From assembly GCA_040830565.1 (NCBI GenBank), contig JBFOMC010000068.1, positions 1 through 64,000 on the forward strand: a DNA stretch of 64,000 nt, written 5' to 3'. The notes beneath the pieces were generated by a model. That model made no database searches, had not been told where the DNA came from, and was given only the letters and a program-made list of their open reading frames with translations. A program made the translations under genes and the position numbers. How positions within the stretch are numbered: the stretch's first letter is position 1; each line of letters opens with the position of its first letter. The stretch is from JAFMPW01 sp040830565 (lineage in GTDB: Bacteria; Bacteroidota; Bacteroidia; Flavobacteriales; Flavobacteriaceae). This document shows positions 8,284 through 18,264 of the stretch, piece by piece.

Positions 8284-9945
8284 ATGCAGATCATGAAATT
8301 GCTACTTCCCATCCTAGGTTTTATTTTATGCATGACCGGATCCGGTCTATACGGACAAGCTCGGCCAAATTTTGTTTTCATTTTAACAGATGACCAGTCC
8401 TATGGTTATATGGGATGCACCGGCAATAATCTGGTGCAAACTCCCCATCTTGATCAAATGGCAGAGGACGGGATCTTATTTACAAAGGCTTACATCACAA
8501 GTGCTATCTGTACCCCTAGTAGAGTATCTATTCTTTTAAGCCAATTTGAACGCAAACACGGTGTTAACTTTAACTCAGGTACTAGTGTATCTGAAGAGGC
8601 ATGGGCTAATTCATACCCCGTAATCATGCGTAATAAGGGGTATTACACCGGTTGGATCGGAAAAAACCATGCACCAATCGGGAATGGAGGTTATGAAAGT
8701 GGTGTAATGGAACAAAGCTTTGATTACTGGTACGCCGGCCACGGCCATCTCTCATTTTATCCCAAAGAAAGACATGAAATTTTTAAAAAGGCAAAAGCGG
8801 ATACTCAGGTCGAAATTATCCAAGAAGGCGTTGTTGATTTTCTGACAACGAATGAGCATAAGTTGGAGGGAGCCATACAGTTTTTAGAAAAGCGACCTAA
8901 AGATCAACCCTTTATGCTATCGCTCAATTTTAATCTACCTCACAGTGCCGGAACCGGGAGTATGGAACTAAGAGACTCTGATGATGAAATATACAGGTCC
9001 TTATACCGCGATAAAACAATACCGCTGCCACAAAACTACATCGCTAAGAAAGATATTGAACAGCCTAAATTGCCTCCTGAGCTTTTGAAAGCAGAAAACA
9101 GACAAAACAGCTATGATTTTGTAGATAATCCGGCAACCCTTAGAGAACGCTATATCAGGCAATTACAGGCTATGACGGGTATAGACCGACTGGTAGGGCA
9201 ATTGAGGCAACATTTAAAACAACAGAATCTTGAGGATAATACGGTTATAATTTTCACTTCGGATCATGGTTTGTTCATGGGGGAATTCGGACTAGGAGGG
9301 AAGGCCTTGTGCTATGAAAAAACCACACATGTACCATTGATAGTGATGGACCCCGGCCTTAGAGAAGATCTAAGGGGTAAAAGAAACGACGCCCTTGTGC
9401 AAAGTATTGACATAGCGCCAACCATACTTAAAAGAGCTGGAATTCCGCTACCATCAAGTTTTCAGGGAAAAGATTTATCAGGTATTATTACCGGCAGTAA
9501 AAAGGAGGTGCGAAATTATGTGTATACAGAGAACCTGTGGTCCACACCTTTTGGAAATCCGAGATGTGAAGCGATTCAAGACAAGGACTGGAAGTATATC
9601 CGATATTACCGGAATAGTAATGTACCTGCTTTGAGCATGATAGAGGTCGCCCAACAAATGGGCCTTAAGCCTGGACAAATGCTATATGGAATTCACGATC
9701 AGGGCATGGCTGTTTATAGCGAATATATAGAAGCTCCTTTGAAGGGAGAACCTGCAGTATATGAAGAATTATATCATTTAGCAGAGGATCCTTCAGAGCA
9801 GCATAATCTTGCAGGTCAAGAGGCTCATGAACAGAAACTCCAGGAATTAAGGGTGGTTTGGCAACGACAAATTAAAGAGGCCAGGGGTTCAGGTTTTGCA
9901 AAAGTGAATAGATATACCGTTGAAAGTAAACTGGAAAAGGGTTGA
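8284..9945 (+). CDS. S1-family sulfatase (formylglycine type), exported
   Basis: This 553-residue protein has a cleavable signal peptide ending near GLYGQA. The alkaline-phosphatase-like metal site starts with LTDDQ (about 35-39), and the maturation motif is C-T-P-S-R with Cys76 as the residue converted to formylglycine. A second metal cluster appears as FTSDHGLFMGE near residue 330. It should remove sulfate esters from algal galactan oligosaccharides in the periplasm. It follows the PhyH gene closely and may belong to the same transcript. An in-frame ATG three codons on is an equally good start. The SulfAtlas subfamily and regiospecificity cannot be assigned by eye. Confidence 0.93.
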   Translation: MQIMKLLLPILGFILCMTGSGLYGQARPNFVFILTDDQSYGYMGCTGNNLVQTPHLDQMAEDGILFTKAYITSAICTPSRVSILLSQFERKHGVNFNSGTSVSEEAWANSYPVIMRNKGYYTGWIGKNHAPIGNGGYESGVMEQSFDYWYAGHGHLSFYPKERHEIFKKAKADTQVEIIQEGVVDFLTTNEHKLEGAIQFLEKRPKDQPFMLSLNFNLPHSAGTGSMELRDSDDEIYRSLYRDKTIPLPQNYIAKKDIEQPKLPPELLKAENRQNSYDFVDNPATLRERYIRQLQAMTGIDRLVGQLRQHLKQQNLEDNTVIIFTSDHGLFMGEFGLGGKALCYEKTTHVPLIVMDPGLREDLRGKRNDALVQSIDIAPTILKRAGIPLPSSFQGKDLSGIITGSKKEVRNYVYTENLWSTPFGNPRCEAIQDKDWKYIRYYRNSNVPALSMIEVAQQMGLKPGQMLYGIHDQGMAVYSEYIEAPLKGEPAVYEELYHLAEDPSEQHNLAGQEAHEQKLQELRVVWQRQIKEARGSGFAKVNRYTVESKLEKG

Positions 9946-10194
9946 TTTTTCTGTTCTTTGTTCTCACTTAGATATATTTTCTTCCCCTCTATGGCCCCAG
10001 ATTAATTGCTGTGATTTTCAGCAAACGGAAAGACCTCCTCCCCACTATGGTCAACTTTTGTTTCCTTCACTGAAATTTGGAAGAGAATGATAAATATTGG
10101 TTATCTTTTTGGTGCAGCTAATAGGAATTAACCTTGTCCACCAGGATAGTACTCTTGAAACTTGATTATTTTATAGAATAAGGATCTCAACGAA

Positions 10195-12741
10195 ATGGTA
10201 CCTAAAAGTAGGTTTTTCTTTTTATTGATGTATGGCCTGATACTGCTCTCCGCCTGTGGCCCGGAAATGCCCGGCGAGGTTGCTGTTGCCTATGAGAAGC
10301 TTCCTGCCAAGATAGATTTTAACTTCCATGTTCGGCCAATTTTATCAGACCGATGTTTTCAATGCCATGGCCCCGATGATAAAGCTCGCAAGGCCGACTT
10401 GAGATTGGATTTGGAGGAAGGTATTTTTGATCAACTCCAGGATAAAGAGCTTTTTCCGGTGATTCCGGGTGATCCGGATAAGAGCGAATTGATAAGACGC
10501 GTTTTGAATGAGGACCTGGAAATAATGATGCCGACCCCAGAATCTAACTTAAGTTTGAGCGAAACGGAAAAGGCAATACTTGTGAAATGGGTGGAGCAGG
10601 GAGCAGAATGGAAATCGCATTGGGCATTTGATGTTCCGGTTAAAGTTGAACTTCCAAAAGTAGAAGAAGTTACCTGGCCCAAAAATGAGATTGATTATTT
10701 TGTTTTGAAACGCTTGGAATCCCTAAAACTCCAGCCATCACCAGAAGCTAAAAAAGAAACTTTAATAAGGCGCTTATCTTTTGACTTGACCGGTTTGCCA
10801 CCAACCCTGGAAGAAGTAGCTTACTTTGTAAACAACACTTCAGATAATGCCTATGAAGAGCTTGTAGACCGTTTATTGGCAACTCCGGCTTATGCGGAAA
10901 GATGGGCTTGGGAGTGGTTAGATGTTTCCAGGTACTCTGATACTAATGGTTTTCAAGGCGACTTCACTCGAGATGCATGGCCGTGGCGAGATTGGGTAAT
11001 CAATGCTTTTAGGGAGAATATGCCTTATGATCAGTTCACTATAAAACAGCTCGCGGGAGATCTTTTACCTGATGCTACAACAGACGATGTCCTGGCAACG
11101 GCTTTTAATCGCAATCATACATATAATACCGAGGGAGGTACAATCCCCGAAGAAACAAGAGTTTCCAATGTCTTTGACCGCACCGAAACAACAGGCACCG
11201 TTTGGTTGGGCTTGACTCTAAACTGCGTGCGATGCCATGACCATAAGTTTGATGACATAGCCCAAAAGGAATACTATCAACTCTTCCATTATTTTAATCA
11301 AACCTCTGAAGAAGGTGGGGGCTGGGGAGGTAAACAAAAGCCTTTACTAACACTGGGAAGTCAGGACACGGTAGACATGATAAACCGGTTGGAAACCTAC
11401 ATCATTAGCTTGAAAGATGAAGTAGAAAAACTGGAATACGATAAGTTTCCCAGAGATTTAGGTTTGCCTGCATCTGAGTCTAAAGTAGCCAAAAATACTA
11501 AAGGCCTGGATCCCAGAATACTGCTCAAGGAAGCAAAACTTAGAGGTACTGGTGAGTTTGGGCAACTGTTGAAATATTTCAGACCCACGGAAGATGTTTA
11601 TGGAAGAACGATAAAAAAACTACATAATGTGATGCTAGAGTACGACCGCATATCGGCTGCTAGCATTCAGGTAATGACCATGGACGAACTTGAGGTGCCG
11701 AGGCCCACCCATGTTCTGGAAAGAGGAACTTACAATAAACCTCTTTTGGAAGAGGTAATTAATCCGGGGGTTCCAAAAATATTACCCCCACTGGAAGCCG
11801 AGAATAATAATAGGCTGGCCTTGGCCAGGTGGTTGGTATCAGAAGATCAGCCGCTCACCTCTCGGGTTACGGTAAACAGATATTGGCAGTCATTTTTTGG
11901 TAATGGTTTGGTAAAAACCGTTGAAGATTTCGGGGTCCAGGGAAGTTTACCCACTCACCCGCAATTACTGGATTGGCTGGCAAGAGATTTCCAGGAAAAT
12001 GGATGGGATTTAAGACATCTTTTCAAAAAAATTGTGATGAGCGCTACCTATAGACAATCATCAAAAGTCTCTGAAGAACTCCTGCAAATTGATCCGGAAA
12101 ATGCACTCCTAGCAAGGGCTACCCGTATGAGACTTCCCTCTTGGATGCTTAGAGATCAGGCCTTGGCCATCAGTGGTCTTTTGGTTGATTCTTTGGGTGG
12201 AGAACCTGTTATGCCTTATCAACCAGATGGGGTTTGGTCTGAGGCTACTTTTGGAAAGATTAAATATAAGCAAGATAGGGGAGATGCTCTTTACAGAAAA
12301 ACATTGTATACCTTTTGGCGAAGGATTGTGGGCCCGACTTTTCTTTTTGACAACGCTTCCAGGCAGGTATGTACCGTAAAGTCGTCAAACACGAATACCC
12401 CACTGCATGCATTGACAACCCTTAATGATGTTACCTATATGGAAGCGGCTAGGGTTATAGGAGAGCGTATGCTTACTCACACCTCAAATGATGAAGAAAG
12501 GATAAAATACGGTTTCAGGTTGGCTACATCCAGGGCACCAGATAGTAGTGAACTGGAAATTCTTCAAAATCAGCTTAAGCAACTTAGACAACTTTATAGG
12601 TCCTCTCCGGAGGAAGCGCTTAAAGTTACAAGCATAGGTGACTTCAGAAAAAATAGCACTCTTGAATTAGCAGACCATGCCTCATATTCAGTACTCGGAT
12701 CTTTGCTGCTAAATCTGGACGAAACAATTACCAGGCAGTAA
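10195..12741 (+). CDS. PSD1-type cytochrome c lipoprotein (PSCyt1-DUF1549-DUF1553)
   Basis: This 848-residue protein begins with a lipoprotein signal (LLSAC, lipid Cys21). A planctomycete-type cytochrome domain follows, with a CFQCH heme site at 54-58. DUF1549 comes next and contains a second CxxCH (CVRCH, about residue 344), and DUF1553 fills the C-terminal third (SRVTVNRYWQ, then a TPLHALTTLND block). The role of these proteins is not established; they are abundant beside sulfatases in Planctomycetes and occur in Bacteroidota polysaccharide loci. The stop codon overlaps the ATG of the DUF1501 gene by one base, so the two are translationally coupled. Two c-type hemes imply electron transfer in the periplasm. 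Confidence 0.92.
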   Translation: MVPKSRFFFLLMYGLILLSACGPEMPGEVAVAYEKLPAKIDFNFHVRPILSDRCFQCHGPDDKARKADLRLDLEEGIFDQLQDKELFPVIPGDPDKSELIRRVLNEDLEIMMPTPESNLSLSETEKAILVKWVEQGAEWKSHWAFDVPVKVELPKVEEVTWPKNEIDYFVLKRLESLKLQPSPEAKKETLIRRLSFDLTGLPPTLEEVAYFVNNTSDNAYEELVDRLLATPAYAERWAWEWLDVSRYSDTNGFQGDFTRDAWPWRDWVINAFRENMPYDQFTIKQLAGDLLPDATTDDVLATAFNRNHTYNTEGGTIPEETRVSNVFDRTETTGTVWLGLTLNCVRCHDHKFDDIAQKEYYQLFHYFNQTSEEGGGWGGKQKPLLTLGSQDTVDMINRLETYIISLKDEVEKLEYDKFPRDLGLPASESKVAKNTKGLDPRILLKEAKLRGTGEFGQLLKYFRPTEDVYGRTIKKLHNVMLEYDRISAASIQVMTMDELEVPRPTHVLERGTYNKPLLEEVINPGVPKILPPLEAENNNRLALARWLVSEDQPLTSRVTVNRYWQSFFGNGLVKTVEDFGVQGSLPTHPQLLDWLARDFQENGWDLRHLFKKIVMSATYRQSSKVSEELLQIDPENALLARATRMRLPSWMLRDQALAISGLLVDSLGGEPVMPYQPDGVWSEATFGKIKYKQDRGDALYRKTLYTFWRRIVGPTFLFDNASRQVCTVKSSNTNTPLHALTTLNDVTYMEAARVIGERMLTHTSNDEERIKYGFRLATSRAPDSSELEILQNQLKQLRQLYRSSPEEALKVTSIGDFRKNSTLELADHASYSVLGSLLLNLDETITRQ

Positions 12742-14228
12742 TGAATAAAAGAGAATTACATCCTTTTGAAGAATATCAGGCCGGAATGACCAGGCGAAGT
12801 TTCTTTGGAAAAATGGCTCAGGGAATAGGTATAACAGCCTTGGGAAGCATGTTGAATCCATATCTTCTTTCCGGAGCTGGCGTTGATATACAAAACGGCG
12901 GCCCAAATATGGGTTTTAGACTCCCTCATTTTACCCCCAGGGCAAAGCGGGTCATTTATCTATTTCAGAATGGAGCCCCTTCACATGTAGATCTTTTCGA
13001 CTATAAACCAATGTTAAGAAAATGGCATGGGAGGCAAATTCCGGATGAGCTTACTGCTGGGAAACGCTTTTCTACCATGACAGGAGAGCAGGCAGAACGT
13101 CCTGTAATAGGTGAGATAAGTAATTTTTCGCAACACGGACAAAGTGGGGCCTGGGTATCCGATTTTATGCCAGAGACGGCCAAAGTGGCCGATGAGCTTT
13201 GTTTTATCAAGTCTATGTATACTGAGTCGGTTAACCATGCTCCGGCAATTACCTTTTTCCTTACGGGTTCTGAGCAGCCTGGAAGACCCAGTATGGGCTC
13301 CTGGCTTACCTACGGCCTCGGATCTGTGGCCAAAGACCTTCCAGACTTTGTGGCCATGACATCACGGGATAAAGAAGCAAGTTGTGGTCAGATTTTCTAT
13401 GATTATTATTGGGGAAGTGGCTTCCTACCTACCAAATTTCAGGGGGTCAAATTTCGAGGCGGAGGAGATCCGGTCCTTTATTTAAAAAATCCGGATGGAA
13501 TAAGCAGAAAAATAAGACGGCAGATCCTGGATGACATGCGGGCTCTTAATGAAATGAATTATAACGATTTTGGAGATCCGGAAATTAAGACACGTATAGC
13601 CCAGTATGAAATGGCTTATAAAATGCAAATTAGTGTGCCAGAACTTACAGACTTCTCAGATGAACCCCAGTATATCCTGGATATGTACGGTCCTGATGTG
13701 AACAGAAAAGGGAGTTTTGCATACAATTGCTTAATGGCTAGAAGATTGGCAGAAAGAGATGTCAGGTTTGTGCAATGCATGCATGCCGGATGGGATCAGC
13801 ACACCAACCTTAATCATCAATTAAAAATACAATGCCAGGATACAGATCAACCAAGCGCAGCCCTCATTAAAGATCTCAAGCAGAGAGGAATGTTAGAGGA
13901 TACCTTGGTTATTTGGGGGGGAGAATTTGGGAGAACCCCTTTCCTACAGGGGAACATTAAGGATTACAACAATTGGGGAAGAGATCATCATCCCTATGTG
14001 TTTACGCTATGGATGGCCGGAGCAGGTGTAAAAGCAGGATTGACCTACGGCGCTTCGGATGAGTTTGGTTTTAACCCCGTCGAGAATAAGGTTCATGTGC
14101 ATGATTTTCAGGCTACTATAATGCATCTATTGGGGATAGACCATGAGAGATTTACTTTCAGACATCAAGGAAGACGGTACCGACTTACGGATGTGCATGG
14201 CAATGTGGTGAACAGTGTGTTAAGCTAA
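12741..14228 (+). CDS. DUF1501 protein with Tat signal, partner of the PSD1 protein
   Basis: This 495-residue protein has a twin-arginine signal (MTRRSFFGK at 16-24) followed by a hydrophobic stretch, so it would be exported folded. The DUF1501 domain belongs to the alkaline-phosphatase/sulfatase fold group and shows LFQNGAPSHVDLFDYKP near residue 75 and WGGEFGRTP near residue 390. It lacks a CxPxR sulfatase motif. DUF1501 and PSD1 genes are almost always neighbours and are presumed to act together on a sugar or sulfated substrate, but no reaction is established. The gene begins inside the stop of the preceding gene. Confidence 0.92.
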   Translation: MNKRELHPFEEYQAGMTRRSFFGKMAQGIGITALGSMLNPYLLSGAGVDIQNGGPNMGFRLPHFTPRAKRVIYLFQNGAPSHVDLFDYKPMLRKWHGRQIPDELTAGKRFSTMTGEQAERPVIGEISNFSQHGQSGAWVSDFMPETAKVADELCFIKSMYTESVNHAPAITFFLTGSEQPGRPSMGSWLTYGLGSVAKDLPDFVAMTSRDKEASCGQIFYDYYWGSGFLPTKFQGVKFRGGGDPVLYLKNPDGISRKIRRQILDDMRALNEMNYNDFGDPEIKTRIAQYEMAYKMQISVPELTDFSDEPQYILDMYGPDVNRKGSFAYNCLMARRLAERDVRFVQCMHAGWDQHTNLNHQLKIQCQDTDQPSAALIKDLKQRGMLEDTLVIWGGEFGRTPFLQGNIKDYNNWGRDHHPYVFTLWMAGAGVKAGLTYGASDEFGFNPVENKVHVHDFQATIMHLLGIDHERFTFRHQGRRYRLTDVHGNVVNSVLS

Positions 14229-14263
14229 ACATTCTGAAGTACACTAAAAGTTAGTTCACTGGA

Positions 14264-14277
14264 TATGCCCGGGCATA
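14264..14277. promoter_or_regulatory. Perfect 14-bp palindrome in the DUF1501-AraC intergenic region
   Basis: TATGCCCGGGCATA reads the same on both strands. It lies 36 bp after the DUF1501 stop and 178 bp before the AraC start. It has no T-run on either side, so it does not look like a terminator. A dimeric regulator site is possible. Its function is unknown. Confidence 0.35.
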
Positions 14278-14454
14278 GGTACCCTAGGTGCCTCAAACCA
14301 GACGCTAGAAATACAACAGCCACAAATTTATAAGGCTGCAGTATTGTTTGCGCTAATTTGACTAACTTAGAGTGCCTCTGCCTACAGAGTTTACCCCAAG
14401 TTGAACCAGATCTGATCCTATTTTTAGTCAAAAACTGTAAAAGAAATAAGTAGC

Positions 14455-15342
14455 ATGAAGTTACAGTTAAAAACCGTTGAGGAAAGTACCCTTAGTTCTA
14501 TCTATGTGAAAAGAATGCTTAAGCCGCATCTTGGTGGTGACTGGCATTTTCACAAAGAGTTTGAGCTAATTTATTTTCTTAAAGGGCAAGGGATGAGAAT
14601 AGTTGGGGATCATATTTCCAATTTTCAGAAAGGCGAGTTGGTTTTGGTTGGCGAATGGCTACCGCATTTGTGGAGAAATGATGCGAGTACTTCACGGGAG
14701 ACAGGGGCAGACTTTATTGTGGTTAAATTTACCAAGTCCCTATATGGCGTAGACCTGTTTTCAATTCCAGAACTTACACGGATTAAAAGTCTCCTGACCC
14801 AATCAGACAGAGGAGTGCTTTTTTCAGCTCCCACCCGTAGTAAGGTACACGGTCTGTTGCTAGAGCTATGTTCAAGTGAAGCCTCTGAAAAACTAATCAT
14901 ATTTTTGAAAATACTTCAGATATTGGCCGGAGATAAAAATAGCAAGAAACTTTCTCAGGAAAAATTCTCGCTTTCCAAAGAAGAACATGGGGGCAACAGA
15001 TTACACAAGGTTATAAATTACATATCTGCTAATTATGCCCGAAATATCACCTTGGAAGAAATTTCGGGAATCGCGGTAATGACACCACCGTCGTTTTGCC
15101 GATATTTTAAAACACGCACAAACAAGACATTTTCGTTGTTTTTAAACGAGGTTAGAATTAGTAAAGCCTGTCAACTTCTTATAAACGGAGAAACGTCCAT
15201 TAAACAAATTTGCTATGAAGTAGGCTTTAGTTCGCTGACGAACTTTAACAGGACATTTAAGAATTTTAAAGGCACCTCGCCTAGTCAGTTCAGAGCAAGA
15301 TATGGTGAATTTAGAAAGCAAAATGCCGAGTTGATATCGTAG
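14455..15342 (+). CDS. AraC-family transcriptional regulator
   Basis: This 295-residue protein has the same layout as the regulator at 1478-2341: an N-terminal cupin (DWHFHKEFELIYFLKG, GELVLVGEWLPHLW) and a C-terminal AraC double HTH (NITLEEISGIAVMTPPSF, then SIKQICYEVGFSSLTNFNRTF). It precedes the enolase/aldehyde dehydrogenase/aldolase/kinase set on the same strand, with about 190 bp between, and probably activates that set in response to a galactose-derived sugar. The ligand cannot be read from the sequence. Confidence 0.9.
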   Translation: MKLQLKTVEESTLSSIYVKRMLKPHLGGDWHFHKEFELIYFLKGQGMRIVGDHISNFQKGELVLVGEWLPHLWRNDASTSRETGADFIVVKFTKSLYGVDLFSIPELTRIKSLLTQSDRGVLFSAPTRSKVHGLLLELCSSEASEKLIIFLKILQILAGDKNSKKLSQEKFSLSKEEHGGNRLHKVINYISANYARNITLEEISGIAVMTPPSFCRYFKTRTNKTFSLFLNEVRISKACQLLINGETSIKQICYEVGFSSLTNFNRTFKNFKGTSPSQFRARYGEFRKQNAELIS

Positions 15343-15533
15343 TCAGATGCCGGGGTCGCTAAGACTTGTGGATGCTGGCCTGCGGGATTATTAACCCGTC
15401 AAAGGTATTCTTTAATTTAGGACAACAGTTGAAAGTTAAAATAGGGGCAATTCTGGATAATCAACAACCGATATAATACATAGGCTTTTCTAAATTTAAT
15501 CTTCAATAAACGCGTAACGAAAATAATGGCCGA

Positions 15534-16673
15534 ATGAAAATCACTCATGTAGAAACCTTTATTCTATCAGATAAGCTTGAGAAAAGTTTCTTTTTTTCAC
15601 AATGGACCTACGAGGAACGCCGAATATGCATTGTTAAGATAACCACAGACGAAGGGATTGTTGGCTGGGGAGAGGGTTATGGCCCGGCGGAAGTAATAAG
15701 GGCTGGTATTAAATTAGTGACACCCTTGTTGATAGGAAAGAGTCCTTTGGAAAACGAAAGGCTTTGGTTTCAGATGTACCATAGAACTTTGGATTTTTCC
15801 AGAAAAGGCGTGTTGGCCGCCTCAATTAGTGCAATAGATGTTGCCTTATGGGATATTAAAGGAAAGGTCTTGAATCAGTCTGTAAGTGTCCTCCTTGGAG
15901 GGAGGCATAGAGAAGATATCGTCCCATATGCCACAGGATTGTATTTTTCTAAAAGCGAAACCCTCAAGGAGGACCTAGTAGATGAAGCTACAAAATATGT
16001 GAAACAGGGCTTCAAGGCAATTAAAATGAAGGTTGGATATGCTATAAAAAAGGATATTGAACACGTAAAAGCCGTCAGGAACGCCATAGGTCCGGATGTA
16101 CAGCTTATGATAGACGCCAATCATGCTTATTCCTTAAGGGAGGCCACCAAATTGGCTAAAGCCATAGAACCGTTTGATATCGGCTGGTTTGAAGAACCGG
16201 TGTCTCCGGAGTTCTATCATCAGTATCGGGAATTACGGAGTAAAACCACTATACCAATTGCAGGTGGGGAGTGCGAGTATCTGCGTTATGGGTTTCAACA
16301 ATTGCTTCAAAATGACAGTGTTGACATACTACAGGTAGACATTTGTGGAGCCGGAGGAATAACCGAAGCAAAACGCATAGCCTCCTTGGCGAGTACCAAG
16401 GGAGTAGAAGTTATTCCACATGTTTGGGGAACTGGTATAGCCTTTCATGCAGCCTTACATTATATCGCGAATTTGGAACCTATTCCGGGCCGGATGCACC
16501 CGCCCGATTTTTATATTGAATATGATAGAACTGAAAACGGCATTCGCGAATCTTTGACCTTTCCAGCTGTTGAGATGAAAGACGGTCGTATTAAAGTACC
16601 ACAAAGCCCGGGACTGGGGATTGAAGTAGATGAAGAAGCTATTCACCGTTTTTCTACGGAGGTCCTAGTTTAA
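15534..16673 (+). CDS. Enolase-superfamily (mandelate racemase-like) dehydratase/cycloisomerase, candidate D-anhydrogalactonate cycloisomerase
   Basis: This is a full-length MR/MLE enzyme of 379 residues. The barrel carries the K164-x-K166 catalytic lysines (IKMKVG), metal ligands Asp194 (MIDANH), Glu220 (WFEEP) and Glu246 (AGGEC), and His296 (IPHVWG). An adjacent aldehyde dehydrogenase, KDPG-type aldolase and KDG-type kinase make an oxidative sugar-acid route the obvious role. By composition this matches the 3,6-anhydro-D-galactose pathway of carrageenan users, where a cycloisomerase opens anhydrogalactonate to 2-keto-3-deoxy-galactonate. Dehydration of another aldonate such as L-fuconate, L-galactonate or L-rhamnonate is the main alternative. 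It differs clearly from the second cycloisomerase at 46878. Confidence 0.85.
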   Translation: MKITHVETFILSDKLEKSFFFSQWTYEERRICIVKITTDEGIVGWGEGYGPAEVIRAGIKLVTPLLIGKSPLENERLWFQMYHRTLDFSRKGVLAASISAIDVALWDIKGKVLNQSVSVLLGGRHREDIVPYATGLYFSKSETLKEDLVDEATKYVKQGFKAIKMKVGYAIKKDIEHVKAVRNAIGPDVQLMIDANHAYSLREATKLAKAIEPFDIGWFEEPVSPEFYHQYRELRSKTTIPIAGGECEYLRYGFQQLLQNDSVDILQVDICGAGGITEAKRIASLASTKGVEVIPHVWGTGIAFHAALHYIANLEPIPGRMHPPDFYIEYDRTENGIRESLTFPAVEMKDGRIKVPQSPGLGIEVDEEAIHRFSTEVLV

Positions 16674-16693
16674 CCTCTAAAATTAGAATCTCA

Positions 16694-18130
16694 ATGGATT
16701 TTGGATACCACAAGTTATATATCGGAGGTCAGCTGCTCGATGCAAGTAGCAAAAAGCGACATGCCGTGATTTGCCCTGCGACGGAAGAGAAAGTTGCCGA
16801 AATTGCCTGGGCTGGGAGGGAAGATGCCCTTTTGGCTTTGGATGCAGCTAAGAAGGGTTTTGAGTATTGGTCCAAACTATCTTTGGCAGAGCGCACCGCG
16901 TGGATGTTCAAATTACGCACTGCGGTTTTGGAAAAAGAGCATCAGCTTAGATCCGCCATGGTATACGAAATGGGAAAAACTTATGCCGGGGCTTGGGAAG
17001 ACATAGAGGCGGTAATCAATGCTTTGGAATGGTACCCGGGAGCTATGAAGAATTTAAGGGAAGAACAGATTCCTGATTACGAAAACACTCATACTCATAA
17101 AATGATTCAGCAAGCCGCAGGGGTAGCCGTGGCCTATTTGGCCTGGAATTTTCCCTTGCTCAATGTCGGATTTAAACTTGGCCCCGCCCTCGCTTCAGGT
17201 TGTTCCATCATCATTAAGCCTTCAGAGTTATCTCCCCTATCTGCCTATATGATAGGACAAATTTTACACGATATTGATTTTCCTGCTGGAGTAGTTAATA
17301 TTATGTGTGGGCCAAGTAGCGAGGTGGCAACAACCATGACTCAAAGTAAGATCCCTGCGGTGTTAACCATGATAGGATCTACGGCTACTGGGAAAAAGGT
17401 AATTGCAGAAAGCACTACATCGATAAAAAAGCTGGGTATGGAATTGGGAGGTAATGCGCCTTTCATAGTATTTGAAGATGCAGATTTTGATACTGCTTTG
17501 AATTTAGCTATTGCGCTTAAATATGGTAATTCAGGACAGGTTTGTGTAGCCGCCAACAGAATTTTTGTGCATCGGAGTATTTACGATAGATTCTTGGAGG
17601 CCTTTGTTACAAAAGCTTCAGAATTGAAATTAGGTCATGGCATGGAGGAAGGTGTAGATATGGGTCCCATGGTTTCCAAGAAGGACCGAGACCGAATGTT
17701 TGATCTAATCGAAGATGCTGTTAGCAAGGGGGCAAAATTAGAGTATGGAGGTAAAATTCCCGAAGGTAAAGACAAAGGATATTGGATAGAACCTACCGTC
17801 CTTTCGGGAATGACTCAGGATATGGAGGTGTTTAGAAAAGAAACATTTGGTGCCTTGGGATCTTTAATGCCTTTTGAAACTGATGAAGAGGTATTGGGCC
17901 TTGCCAATGACACAGAATATGGTTTGGCCTCTTACATATTTACGAACGACCATAAACGTATTCAACGGTTCACTGAGGAGCTCCAATTTGGCGAAATTCA
18001 GGTTAACGGAGTTAAATATGCAATTTATTTACCTCATGGGGGAATTAAAAACAGTGGCATAGGCCACGATTGCTCTCATCTGGCTCTGGAAGATTACCTG
18101 GTCAAGAAAAGAGTTTCAATTGCAAACTAA
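16694..18130 (+). CDS. Aldehyde dehydrogenase, candidate 3,6-anhydro-D-galactose dehydrogenase
   Basis: This is a 478-residue NAD(P)-dependent aldehyde dehydrogenase of the succinate-semialdehyde-like group. The Glu general base is in MELGGNAPF and the catalytic Cys284 in NSGQVCVAANR. The N-terminal AWNFPLL motif and ETFGALGSLMPF near the C-terminus complete the fold. It begins 20 bp after the enolase-family gene. Together they would oxidise an aldose to the aldonate and then cycloisomerise or dehydrate it. The substrate is inferred from this pairing and from the neighbouring aldolase and kinase; 3,6-anhydro-D-galactose or a deoxy-sugar aldehyde are the likely options. Confidence 0.88.
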   Translation: MDFGYHKLYIGGQLLDASSKKRHAVICPATEEKVAEIAWAGREDALLALDAAKKGFEYWSKLSLAERTAWMFKLRTAVLEKEHQLRSAMVYEMGKTYAGAWEDIEAVINALEWYPGAMKNLREEQIPDYENTHTHKMIQQAAGVAVAYLAWNFPLLNVGFKLGPALASGCSIIIKPSELSPLSAYMIGQILHDIDFPAGVVNIMCGPSSEVATTMTQSKIPAVLTMIGSTATGKKVIAESTTSIKKLGMELGGNAPFIVFEDADFDTALNLAIALKYGNSGQVCVAANRIFVHRSIYDRFLEAFVTKASELKLGHGMEEGVDMGPMVSKKDRDRMFDLIEDAVSKGAKLEYGGKIPEGKDKGYWIEPTVLSGMTQDMEVFRKETFGALGSLMPFETDEEVLGLANDTEYGLASYIFTNDHKRIQRFTEELQFGEIQVNGVKYAIYLPHGGIKNSGIGHDCSHLALEDYLVKKRVSIAN

Positions 18131-18264
18131 ATCATGAAAATAGCCGTCCAAAGAAGTTTTTCAATTAAACATTTATTACATTTTTCTAACAGAATGTGAT
18201 ACACATTTAGTTCCGTGGTATGCGAATAGGACTTACTTTTATACTTGAAATTTAATCATCCAAA

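Noticed and set aside
9946..10194. 249-bp gap between a sulfatase and the PSD1 gene checked for a small gene or terminator
   Set aside because: No frame of reasonable length, no hairpin with T-run and no RNA gene was recognised.
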